This document shows, piece by piece, positions 1 to 5,651 of a stretch of 8,365 nucleotides of DNA (position 1 is the first letter of the stretch; the number at the start of each line of letters is the position of its first letter). The DNA is from Heritagella sp051881655 (GTDB lineage Bacteria > Bacillota > Clostridia > Oscillospirales > Acutalibacteraceae). Made by a program: the position numbers and the translations under genes. The DNA is taken from NCBI GenBank assembly GCA_051881655.1, contig JBJEQH010000186.1:1-8365 (forward strand), read 5' to 3'. Under the pieces are notes generated by a model, which made no database searches, had not been told where the DNA came from, and saw only the letters and a list, made by a program, of their open reading frames with translations.

Positions 1-1185
1 CAGGAACGGCTGGACCACGGGCTTTTTCAGCTGTTTGCTGAACCGGTCTCTCCGCAGTGGAAGGAGCTTCTCGACCGGGAGGAACAGCAGGGAAAAGAAC
101 GGCTGCTTTCCTGGGAGAAGCAAATGCTCCTTTTGAAAAAAGAAGCGGAAGAAAAGGACCGGCTGCTGGAGACCACCCGAAAGCGGGAGAGCGAGATCAC
201 CCAGCGGGAAGAGCAGCTTCGGGAGAGCGAGCGGATCTGCGCAGCGCTGGAAAAGGAAGTGGAGGGCCTGCGCGGGGAGTACCGGCGCCGTTGTGCCGAA
301 CTGAGCTTTTCCACCCGAAAAAAAGCAGAGGAGCAGAAAAAAGCGTGGCAGCAGGAACGAGAGAGACGGGAGCGCGCGCTGGAAGAAGCGAGAAAAGCCT
401 GTCAGGCGGCGCAGAGCCTTCTGAAGGAAAAGCAGGGGGCCATTCGGGAATTGCGTGAACGGCTGAAAAAGGGGAGCGAAAGCGACCTCTCCGCCCTGCG
501 GGAACAGGAGGAAACGTGTAAGCGCTCCCTGAAAAATCTGCGCCTGCAAAAGCAGGCGGCCCATGCGCAATGGGAGCAGAACAGCCGCCTGCTGCAGAAT
601 CTGCGGGAAAAAGCCGGTCAGCTGCAGAAAGCGGCGGAAGAATTCCGTTTTTTGCAGGAGCTGAAGGATACGGCCTGCGGTTCGGTAAACGGGAAGGCAA
701 AGGTTACTTTCGAAGCCTATGTACAGATGAATTATTTTGACGATATCCTGTTGTGCGCCAATGTGCATTTGCGGGAAATGACCCGCGGCCAGTACGAACT
801 GCTGCGCCGGCAGAGCGACAGCAGCTCGGACCGGGGACTGGAACTGAATGTTCTGGACCACTGGAACGGTACCCAGCGCGAGGTGAATACACTTTCGGGC
901 GGCGAATCTTTTCAGGCCTCTCTCGCACTGGCACTGGGACTGTCGGATGTGGTGCAGAACCGGGCCGGCGGGGTCCAGCTGGATACCATGTTTGTGGATG
1001 AGGGTTTTGGTTCTCTGGATCAGGAGTCGCTGGAAATGGCCATGGATATTCTCAGCGGTCTGTCGGATGCTCACCGTCAGGTGGGGATTATCTCCCATGT
1101 GCGGGAACTGACCGAGCGGATCGAGAAAAAAATTGTGGTCAAAAAACAGGATGTGTCCGGCAGCCAGATTCATCTGCAGCTGTGA
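1..1185 (+). CDS. sbcC: SbcC exonuclease subunit, C-terminal part (5' end outside window)
   Basis: This frame is open from the first base to a TGA at 1183-1185 (394 residues), so the start lies upstream. SbcC is the SMC/Rad50-like ATPase that works with the SbcD nuclease to cut hairpins and blocked DNA ends in the cytoplasm. Visible residues 1 to about 215 are rich in Glu, Lys, Arg and Gln with regular hydrophobic spacing, as expected of the returning coiled coil. The globular ATPase half follows: ABC signature LSGGE (298-302), Walker B with D-loop VDEGFGSLD (332-340) and H-loop IISH (363-366). This arrangement is typical of the SbcC/Rad50 Walker B domain. No CxxC zinc hook is visible, so the hook and the N-terminal Walker A should lie upstream, probably with sbcD. 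A generic SMC-like ATPase is the alternative, but the MTRGQYELLRR segment before the signature fits SbcC well. The uridine kinase begins 18 nt downstream. Confidence 0.93.
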   Translation, partial: QERLDHGLFQLFAEPVSPQWKELLDREEQQGKERLLSWEKQMLLLKKEAEEKDRLLETTRKRESEITQREEQLRESERICAALEKEVEGLRGEYRRRCAELSFSTRKKAEEQKKAWQQERERRERALEEARKACQAAQSLLKEKQGAIRELRERLKKGSESDLSALREQEETCKRSLKNLRLQKQAAHAQWEQNSRLLQNLREKAGQLQKAAEEFRFLQELKDTACGSVNGKAKVTFEAYVQMNYFDDILLCANVHLREMTRGQYELLRRQSDSSSDRGLELNVLDHWNGTQREVNTLSGGESFQASLALALGLSDVVQNRAGGVQLDTMFVDEGFGSLDQESLEMAMDILSGLSDAHRQVGIISHVRELTERIEKKIVVKKQDVSGSQIHLQL

Positions 1186-1203
1186 ACGAATGGGGGAAAT
1201 GCG

Positions 1204-1830
1204 GTGAAATCATTTATCATCGGGATATCCGGGGGATCCGGCAGCGGGAAAACCACCCTGGTTCACCGGCTGCAGCAGGATTTCCCGAAAAAAACCGAAG
1301 TGCTGTATCTGGATGATTACTATAAGAGTCTGGCGCCGCTGCCAATGGAGGAACGGGCCCGGGTCAATTTTGACCATCCCGATGCGCTGGATGGGGATTT
1401 GATTGCCCGGCATCTGTCGGCTTTGCGGCGGGGTGAGTGTGTGGAGAGCCCGGTGTACGATTTTGCCCGTCATGACCGGCAGACAAAAACCCGGCGGGTA
1501 TTTCCGGCACCGGTAATCCTGGTGGATGGAGTGCTTTTGTTTGCCCTGCCGCAGCTGCGGCCGCTTCTGGATTACCGGGTATTTGTGGATGCCGGAGAGG
1601 AGATCCGTTTGCAGCGGCGCTTGCGGCGCGATGTGCAGGAACGCGGCCGCACGCCGGAGAGCGTGCGGCGGCAGTACCGGGAGACGGTGCTTCCTATGTT
1701 CCGGCAGTATGTAGAACCGGGAAAACGAATGTGCAGCCTGCTGTACCCGGGAGACGGGGAGAACGACCGGGAGTATGCCCGGCTGTGTGCGGTCATCCGG
1801 GAACAGGAGAGGGAAATAGGGGAATCTTAA
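1204..1830 (+). CDS. udk: Uridine kinase
   Basis: This encodes a 208-residue cytoplasmic P-loop kinase that phosphorylates uridine (and usually cytidine) to the monophosphate in pyrimidine salvage; the length is normal for Udk. Walker A is GGSGSGKTT (10-18). Further family motifs are DDYYK (37-41), NFDHPDA (55-61) and YDF (85-87), which contribute to nucleoside binding, a Walker B-like strand VDGVLLF (107-113), the Arg-rich lid RRLRRDVQERGR (138-149) and the EPGK segment (171-174). Two small departures from the usual pattern are Asp instead of Glu in the 'EG' of Walker B, and Cys-Ser (177-178) where Ala-Asp is common. The start is GTG at 1204, supported by a GGGGG Shine-Dalgarno at 1192-1196 with a 7-nt spacer. 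It lies 18 nt after sbcC with no terminator between, so co-transcription is likely. A close relative such as phosphoribulokinase or pantothenate kinase is unlikely given the motifs. Confidence 0.92.
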   Translation: MKSFIIGISGGSGSGKTTLVHRLQQDFPKKTEVLYLDDYYKSLAPLPMEERARVNFDHPDALDGDLIARHLSALRRGECVESPVYDFARHDRQTKTRRVFPAPVILVDGVLLFALPQLRPLLDYRVFVDAGEEIRLQRRLRRDVQERGRTPESVRRQYRETVLPMFRQYVEPGKRMCSLLYPGDGENDREYARLCAVIREQEREIGES

Positions 1831-1840
1831 GAATTCTTAA
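1825..1840. promoter_or_regulatory. Candidate response-regulator operator (TTAA palindrome and direct repeat)
   Basis: TTAAGAATTCTTAA at 1827-1840 is a perfect 14-bp palindrome. The same stretch also holds two TCTTAA copies (1825-1830 and 1835-1840) whose starts are exactly 10 bp apart. OmpR/PhoB-family regulators typically bind direct repeats spaced one helical turn apart. The site lies about 50-66 bp upstream of the predicted transcription start of the regulator gene, a usual activator position, and overlaps the stop codon of udk. Autoregulation is an inference; the sequence shows only the repeat and its position. Confidence 0.4.
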
Positions 1841-1875
1841 CTTTTTGGAGTGATTCCGCTTTTCGGATAGCGGTC

Positions 1876-1884
1876 TGTTATAAT
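1876..1884 (+). promoter_or_regulatory. Extended -10 promoter of the two-component operon
   Basis: TG-T-TATAAT is a perfect extended -10 element. No good -35 hexamer is found at the usual distance (the best is TTCCGC at 1854-1859, 19 bp away), which fits extended -10 or activator-dependent use. Transcription would begin near 1890-1892. The in-frame ATG at 1883 lies inside this element and so cannot be the start codon of this transcript. Confidence 0.6.
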
Positions 1885-1890
1885 GGGCTG

Positions 1891-1895
1891 GGGGG
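1891..1895 (+). promoter_or_regulatory. Ribosome binding site that selects the TTG start at 1904
   Basis: The stretch GGGGGTGA at 1891-1898 matches the anti-Shine-Dalgarno complement GGAGGTGA at seven of eight bases. Its core is 8 nt upstream of TTG 1904, a normal spacing. Only a few bases separate it from the expected transcript 5' end, so the leader is very short. Confidence 0.5.
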
Positions 1896-1903
1896 TGAAG
1901 GTT

Positions 1904-2593
1904 TTGGCCTATCGTGTTTTAATTGCGGATGATGAACCGGATATTCGGGATCTTGTATCCATTTTTCTCCAGAAGAACGGATATACGGTTTTTACGGCAA
2001 AAAACGGCAGGGAAGCAGTCCGGGTGCTGCGGCAGAACGGGGAATTTGATCTGGTGATCATGGATATCATGATGCCGGATATGGACGGAATCCACGCTTG
2101 CCGGGAGATCCGCACCTTCAGCACCGTGCCGCTGCTCTTTCTGACGGCGAAAACACAGGAGGCGGATAAACAGCAGGCCTACGAAATGGGCGGGGATGAT
2201 TATCTTGGCAAACCGTTTTCCCAGAATGAGCTGCTGATGAAGGTCTCTTCCCTGATCCGGCGGTATCGGGTTTACCGCGGAAAAGAAGCGAGCAGCAAAA
2301 GCGCGGCAGCCGGAATTGAGATTGAGGAGGAAACCCATCAGGTGAAGAAAAATGGGGTTCCTGTCAATATGACTGAGAAGGAGTATGCAATTTTGCAGTT
2401 TTTCCTCTCCCATCGGGGCCAGCCGGTGGATGTGGCCTCGCTGTATGAAGGGGTATGGGGAGAAAAGTATCTGCCCTCCTCCAACAATACGGTCATGGTG
2501 CATATTCTGAACCTGCGCAAAAAGCTGGAGGACGATCCCGCTCAGCCGGTATTTTTGCGGACCGTGTGGGGAAAGGGGTATCAGATTGACTAA
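1904..2593 (+). CDS. OmpR/PhoB-family response regulator
   Basis: This is a cytoplasmic DNA-binding response regulator, 229 residues from TTG 1904 (236 if begun at ATG 1883). The receiver domain (about 2-118) shows the acidic pair D9-D10, phospho-acceptor D54 in IMDIMMPDMDG, switch threonine T81 in LFLTAK and conserved K103 in GKPF. A winged-helix effector domain (about 135-229) contains the family motifs MTEKEYAIL and VWGEKY, and ends in RTVWGKGYQID. I prefer TTG 1904 because the ATG at 1883 lies within a perfect -10 box, while a strong Shine-Dalgarno precedes TTG 1904 and the receiver begins immediately after it (LAYRVLIADDE). GTG 1895 is possible but overlaps the ribosome site. The last 8 nt overlap the histidine kinase start, so the two are co-transcribed and probably translationally coupled. 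Target genes cannot be told from the sequence. It resembles the VanR-like group in general form, but no resistance genes are adjacent. Confidence 0.92.
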   Translation: MAYRVLIADDEPDIRDLVSIFLQKNGYTVFTAKNGREAVRVLRQNGEFDLVIMDIMMPDMDGIHACREIRTFSTVPLLFLTAKTQEADKQQAYEMGGDDYLGKPFSQNELLMKVSSLIRRYRVYRGKEASSKSAAAGIEIEEETHQVKKNGVPVNMTEKEYAILQFFLSHRGQPVDVASLYEGVWGEKYLPSSNNTVMVHILNLRKKLEDDPAQPVFLRTVWGKGYQID

Positions 2594-3974
2594 GAAAGAG
2601 CGGTTTTTCTCACTGAAGGCCAAGATGGTAGCGGTTTTGCTGACGGCACTGGTGGTGGGGACGATCCTCTCCCAATTGACCGAGACCATTATCGACACCT
2701 ATATTGAGCAGGTCTATCTCAGCGATGAGGCCTGTGCCCAGCGGGATCACGCCCTGCTGGAGGATTTTGTCCGCTATGTGGATGAGGGGCAGGTCGATTC
2801 CAAGGATAACGAGGCCCTGAAAACCTGGTGCCGCCGGCAGGAGGATGTCTACCTGACCATTTACCGGGAGAATAATCTGGTCTTTGAGACGGACGGGGAT
2901 CAGAACAGCACATGGAAAAATGACGACCAAGTGGGTGAAATCACCGGGGAGTATACCGATGCCCAGATCCTCGAGAGCGACTTTGATTTCACCATTTATC
3001 CGGTGCAGTTTTCCGATGGCGTTTTCTCGGTATCCATCATTGATTTTTCCGAGAGTTCGTACTACGAACTGGCCGGATTCCTTTCGTGGACAGTATTTTT
3101 TCTGATCGTTCTGGTTTTTATGCTGATCTATATCAGCCGTGTCACCGGCCGTATTACCAAGCTCTCCCATCAGGTAGCGGTGATTGGCAGCGGGGATCTG
3201 CAGGCACAGCTGAAGGAGAAAGGACGGGACGAGCTCGGCCTGCTGGCCGGCGATGTGGACAGTATGCGCAATTCGCTGGTGCAGGGGATTGAGAATGAAA
3301 AAAAGGTGTGGCGTACCAATCAGGAGCTGATTACCTCCATTTCCCACGATCTGCGCAACCCGCTGACCTCTTTGATCGGATATACCGAGCTGCTCACCGA
3401 TGAGATCCCGCTGACCGAGGAGGAGAGAAAGCGATATCTGCTTGTGTGCCGGGATAAAGCCTATCAGCTCAAGGGCCTGACGGATGAACTGTTCAGCTAT
3501 TTTCTGGTTTTCGGGAACAGCCGTACCCAGCAGGCCCCGGAGACCATGGACGCCCGGATTTTGCTGGAGCAGCTGCTGGGCGAGCAGATTGCACGGCTTC
3601 GTTCGGAGGGATTTCAGATTCAGGAAGGCTATTTGCAGGATTCCTGTCAGCTGGAAGTGGATGTGATGCTGCTGAAGCGCATGATTGACAATCTGTTCTC
3701 CAACATTGGAAAATACGCCGAAAAAGAAAAGCCGGTACAGGTGCAGGTGTGCAAAGAGAAGGCGGGGATCCGGCTTCATTTTGAAAACTATGTCCGTAAG
3801 CAGAAAAACCCGGTGGAGAGCACCCGCATCGGGGTGAAAACCTGCCAGAAAATTGCCCAGATCATGGGGGCCTCTTTCTCCTGTGGGGAGGAAAACGGGG
3901 TGTATCGGACCGACCTGGTTATCCCGGAAAAGGGCAGTGCGGGGGATAAAAAGAAAAACCGGGAGAAACTATAG
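2586..3974 (+). CDS. Membrane sensor histidine kinase with shortened ATP-binding domain
   Basis: This is the 462-residue partner of the preceding regulator. A transmembrane helix at about 14-36 and another at about 163-184 enclose an extracytoplasmic sensor region of about 125 residues with no recognised fold or ligand. A HAMP linker (about 185-238) follows, then the dimerisation domain with phospho-acceptor H254 in SISHDLRNPL. The ATPase domain keeps an N box (D368-N369 to N373) but is reduced: the usual DxGxG G1 box is replaced by HFENYV (398-403), there is no F box, and the G2 box is STRIGV (412-417). The start is TTG 2586, supported by AAAGGGG at 2572-2578 with a 7-nt spacer. It overlaps the regulator stop by 8 nt. 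An internal ATG at 2625 would remove the charged N-terminal segment before the first membrane helix and is less likely. It should phosphorylate the neighbouring regulator; the signal sensed is unknown. Confidence 0.9.
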   Translation: MTKKERFFSLKAKMVAVLLTALVVGTILSQLTETIIDTYIEQVYLSDEACAQRDHALLEDFVRYVDEGQVDSKDNEALKTWCRRQEDVYLTIYRENNLVFETDGDQNSTWKNDDQVGEITGEYTDAQILESDFDFTIYPVQFSDGVFSVSIIDFSESSYYELAGFLSWTVFFLIVLVFMLIYISRVTGRITKLSHQVAVIGSGDLQAQLKEKGRDELGLLAGDVDSMRNSLVQGIENEKKVWRTNQELITSISHDLRNPLTSLIGYTELLTDEIPLTEEERKRYLLVCRDKAYQLKGLTDELFSYFLVFGNSRTQQAPETMDARILLEQLLGEQIARLRSEGFQIQEGYLQDSCQLEVDVMLLKRMIDNLFSNIGKYAEKEKPVQVQVCKEKAGIRLHFENYVRKQKNPVESTRIGVKTCQKIAQIMGASFSCGEENGVYRTDLVIPEKGSAGDKKKNREKL

Positions 3975-4011
3975 CACAAAATTTTCATTCTGTTCAGAAA
4001 ACCGGGAAAAA
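3955..4011 (+). repeat. Two near-identical 14-bp direct repeats before trxA
   Basis: AAAACCGGGAGAAA (3955-3968) and AAAACCGGGAAAAA (3998-4011) differ at one base and start 43 bp apart, about four helical turns. The first copy is within the kinase gene's 3' end; the second ends just upstream of the thioredoxin -10 box. They could be binding sites or a chance duplication of an A-rich motif. Confidence 0.4.
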
Positions 4012-4023
4012 TCGTGGTATACT
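3993..4023 (+). promoter_or_regulatory. Thioredoxin gene promoter (extended -10)
   Basis: TGG-TATACT at 4015-4023 is a good extended -10. The best -35 candidate is TTCAGA at 3993-3998 (four of six consensus bases) with a long 19-bp spacer, so the extended -10 probably carries the promoter. The transcription start would be near 4030, giving a leader of about 44 nt. There is no terminator between the kinase gene and this promoter, so read-through is also possible. Confidence 0.55.
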
Positions 4024-4073
4024 GGAAAGGGTGAAAGCAATATGCTTTTGACCGGAATCAGAAAGGAGTGAGG

Positions 4074-4388
4074 ATGATGGCCGTTATGACCATTACCAAA
4101 GAAAATTTTGAGAAAGAAGTGCTGGACAGCCGCGAGCCGGTTCTGCTGGATTTTTGGGCCAGTTGGTGCGGCCCGTGCCGGATGGTTTCGCCGATTGTGG
4201 ACGAAATTGCCGAAGAAGTCACCGATAAAAAAGTGGGGAAAATCAACGTGGATGAGCAGCCGGAACTGGCGGAGAGATTCGGCGTGATGAGTATTCCCAC
4301 GCTGGTCGTGATGAAGAATGGCAAGATTGCCCGGCAGGCCGTGGGTGCCCGTCCCAAGAGCGATATTCTCGCCATGCTGGAGGAATAA
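4074..4388 (+). CDS. trxA: Thioredoxin
   Basis: This is a 104-residue cytoplasmic thioredoxin, a general protein disulfide reductase normally recharged by thioredoxin reductase. From ATG 4074 the landmarks have almost the same numbering as in E. coli thioredoxin: buried acid D26, active site W31-C32-G33-P34-C35 and cis-proline P75 in SIPT. The length is typical for TrxA. AAAGGAG at 4061-4067 serves as ribosome site, with a 6-nt spacer to ATG 4074. ATG 4077 is also possible, whereas GTG 4068 directly abuts the Shine-Dalgarno and ATG 4086 is too far away. No trxB is adjacent. It has its own promoter and ends at a strong terminator, so it is mainly a single-gene unit, although it lies 99 nt after the histidine kinase and could receive read-through from the two-component operon. 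Confidence 0.94.
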   Translation: MMAVMTITKENFEKEVLDSREPVLLDFWASWCGPCRMVSPIVDEIAEEVTDKKVGKINVDEQPELAERFGVMSIPTLVVMKNGKIARQAVGARPKSDILAMLEE

Positions 4389-4411
4389 GCCCTCGGTTTC
4401 CCGTTCTCAAC

Positions 4412-4456
4412 AAAAAATCTCCTGTTGCTCTGCATTTGGCAACAGGAGATTTTTTT
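4412..4456. terminator. Bidirectional intrinsic terminator between trxA and galM
   Basis: A perfect 17-bp stem pairs 4412-4428 with 4439-4455 around a 10-nt loop. The stem base is AAAAAA on the left and TTTTTT on the right, so either strand ends in a U-tract. It lies 24 nt after the trxA stop and 43 nt after the galM stop on the opposite strand, serving both convergent units. Confidence 0.92.
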
Positions 4457-4498
4457 GGTTAAAATCAGCCGGTTACGGCTTGGCCCGGAAGGATTTTC

Positions 4499-5515
4499 TT
4501 ACCGTACCGAGAACCGGAAAATGGTGGTGGTTTTCAGCGGATGGCCGGGCTCCACCCAGGGGAAGGGGAACTCGGGGTGATGGACAGAATCCGGGTAGAA
4601 CTGGGTTTCCAGACAGAACGCGCGGTGTTCGTTGTCGTTATCCGTGTACAGCTGCATCCCCGGCAGATCGGTAAAGGTCTCCATCACGCGGCCGGACTGC
4701 GGATCGTAGGCTTCGGCCACTTTGCGAAGCCCTTCCCCGTCCAGTACGTAGTTGTGATCGTAACCGTTCACGCGCCGCATCGAGGGTTCGTTTTCCCCAA
4801 TGTCCCGCCCGATGGGTTTGGGGGAGGAGAAGTCCAGCGCGGTGCCGGAGATATCCAGAATTTTTCCGGTGGGAATCAGGCCGTCGTCCACTTCGGTCAC
4901 CTGATGTGAAGCGATCTGCAGGATGGTATCCAGCACAGGCTCGTTCTTGTCGTCCTTCAGATTGAAGTAGCTGTGGTTGGTCAGATTGACCGGCGTCTTT
5001 TTGTCGGAAGAAGCGGTGTAAAAAATCTGCAGGGCATTGTCCTTTGTCAGTTTATAGGTGACGCTCACGTTCAGATTGCCGGGATACCCCTCGGTTCCGT
5101 CCGGGTCCAGATGGGAAAAGGTGATGGAGGGCTCCGGTCCATCGGCGGTTTTCTCCGTATCAAACAGGGTGATGGCCAGGTGCTTTTTCACGCCCCCGTG
5201 AATGGTGTTCTCCCCCTCGTTTTTCAGCAGATGATAGGTTACCCCGTCCACTTCAAACGAGGCACCGCCGATGCGGTTGGCAAACCGCCCCACAAAGGCG
5301 CCGTGAAAATTGCGGGTCTCCCAGTAGGGCTCCAGATGGTCAAAGCTGTGCAGGACCGAAGCAAAATGACCGTTTCGGTCCGGCGCCAGGATCGAGACAA
5401 TCCGACATCCAAACGGAGTGACGGATACCGAAAATCCCGAAGCGGTTTCCAGGGTATACAGCGGAACGGCACGCCCATCCGGCATGGCGCCGAAGGGCCT
5501 GACAAAAATACTCAT
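4499..5515 (-). CDS. galM: Aldose 1-epimerase (mutarotase)
   Basis: This encodes a 338-residue enzyme that interconverts the alpha and beta anomers of glucose, galactose and related aldoses; the length is normal for GalM. Recognisable features are GRFANRI (76-82, sugar-binding Arg81), H107 in TIHGG, catalytic-acid H181 in NLTNHSYFNL, D253 in GYDHNYVL, and catalytic-base E303 in CLETQFYPDS. The assignments follow the known mutarotase active site. The minus-strand frame stays open 59 codons further upstream (to 5692), overlapping the end of glucokinase. I place the start at ATG 5515 because GGGAGG (5524-5529) precedes it with an 8-nt spacer, and the upstream residues look unlike mutarotase. It lies 136 nt downstream of the glucokinase gene on the same strand and probably shares its transcript. 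There is no galK or galT here, so a role in glucose anomer supply is as likely as galactose use. Confidence 0.94.
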   Translation of the reverse strand: MSIFVRPFGAMPDGRAVPLYTLETASGFSVSVTPFGCRIVSILAPDRNGHFASVLHSFDHLEPYWETRNFHGAFVGRFANRIGGASFEVDGVTYHLLKNEGENTIHGGVKKHLAITLFDTEKTADGPEPSITFSHLDPDGTEGYPGNLNVSVTYKLTKDNALQIFYTASSDKKTPVNLTNHSYFNLKDDKNEPVLDTILQIASHQVTEVDDGLIPTGKILDISGTALDFSSPKPIGRDIGENEPSMRRVNGYDHNYVLDGEGLRKVAEAYDPQSGRVMETFTDLPGMQLYTDNDNEHRAFCLETQFYPDSVHHPEFPFPWVEPGHPLKTTTIFRFSVR

Positions 5516-5523
5516 AACAATTT

Positions 5524-5529
5524 CCTCCC
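5524..5529 (-). promoter_or_regulatory. galM ribosome binding site
   Basis: Minus-strand GGGAGG, 8 nt before ATG 5515. It settles the galM start against the longer open frame that reaches 5692. Confidence 0.75.
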
Positions 5530-5599
5530 ATATGGCAGAATAACAGCCGGCCGAAGGATCATAGGGAATCCCTTTGCCGGATAGACAGGCATAGAAAGG

Positions 5600-5627
5600 G
5601 AGCGGGAAAGGACAGCCTCTCCCGCTC
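5600..5627 (-). other. Hairpin between glk and galM
   Basis: GAGCGGGA (5600-5607) pairs perfectly with TCCCGCTC (5620-5627) around a 12-nt loop. On the minus strand it lies 24 nt after the glucokinase stop and is followed by CCTTTC rather than a U-run. It therefore looks more like a partial terminator or an mRNA-stabilising stem than a full terminator. Confidence 0.5.
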
Positions 5628-5651
5628 GATAAAAATTTAATGTGTGAATCT

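Noticed and set aside
1827..1845. TTAAGAATTCTTAA followed by CTTTTT as a terminator after udk
   Set aside because: The palindrome has no loop and is AT-rich, so its RNA hairpin would be weak, and the T-run is short. An operator role is more plausible.
1919..2698. A 259-codon minus-strand open frame opposite the response regulator
   Set aside because: The plus strand encodes an unmistakable receiver and winged-helix protein, while the antisense product has no recognisable domain and no good ribosome site. It is a shadow of codon use.
2610..3779. A 389-codon minus-strand open frame opposite the histidine kinase
   Set aside because: It is antisense to clear kinase motifs and has no family features; its length reflects the scarcity of stop codons in the complementary frame of a GC-rich gene.
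5545..5560. A possible galM-specific -10 (TATTCT on the minus strand)
   Set aside because: There is no reasonable -35 at the right distance, and the match is poor compared with the other promoters in the window.
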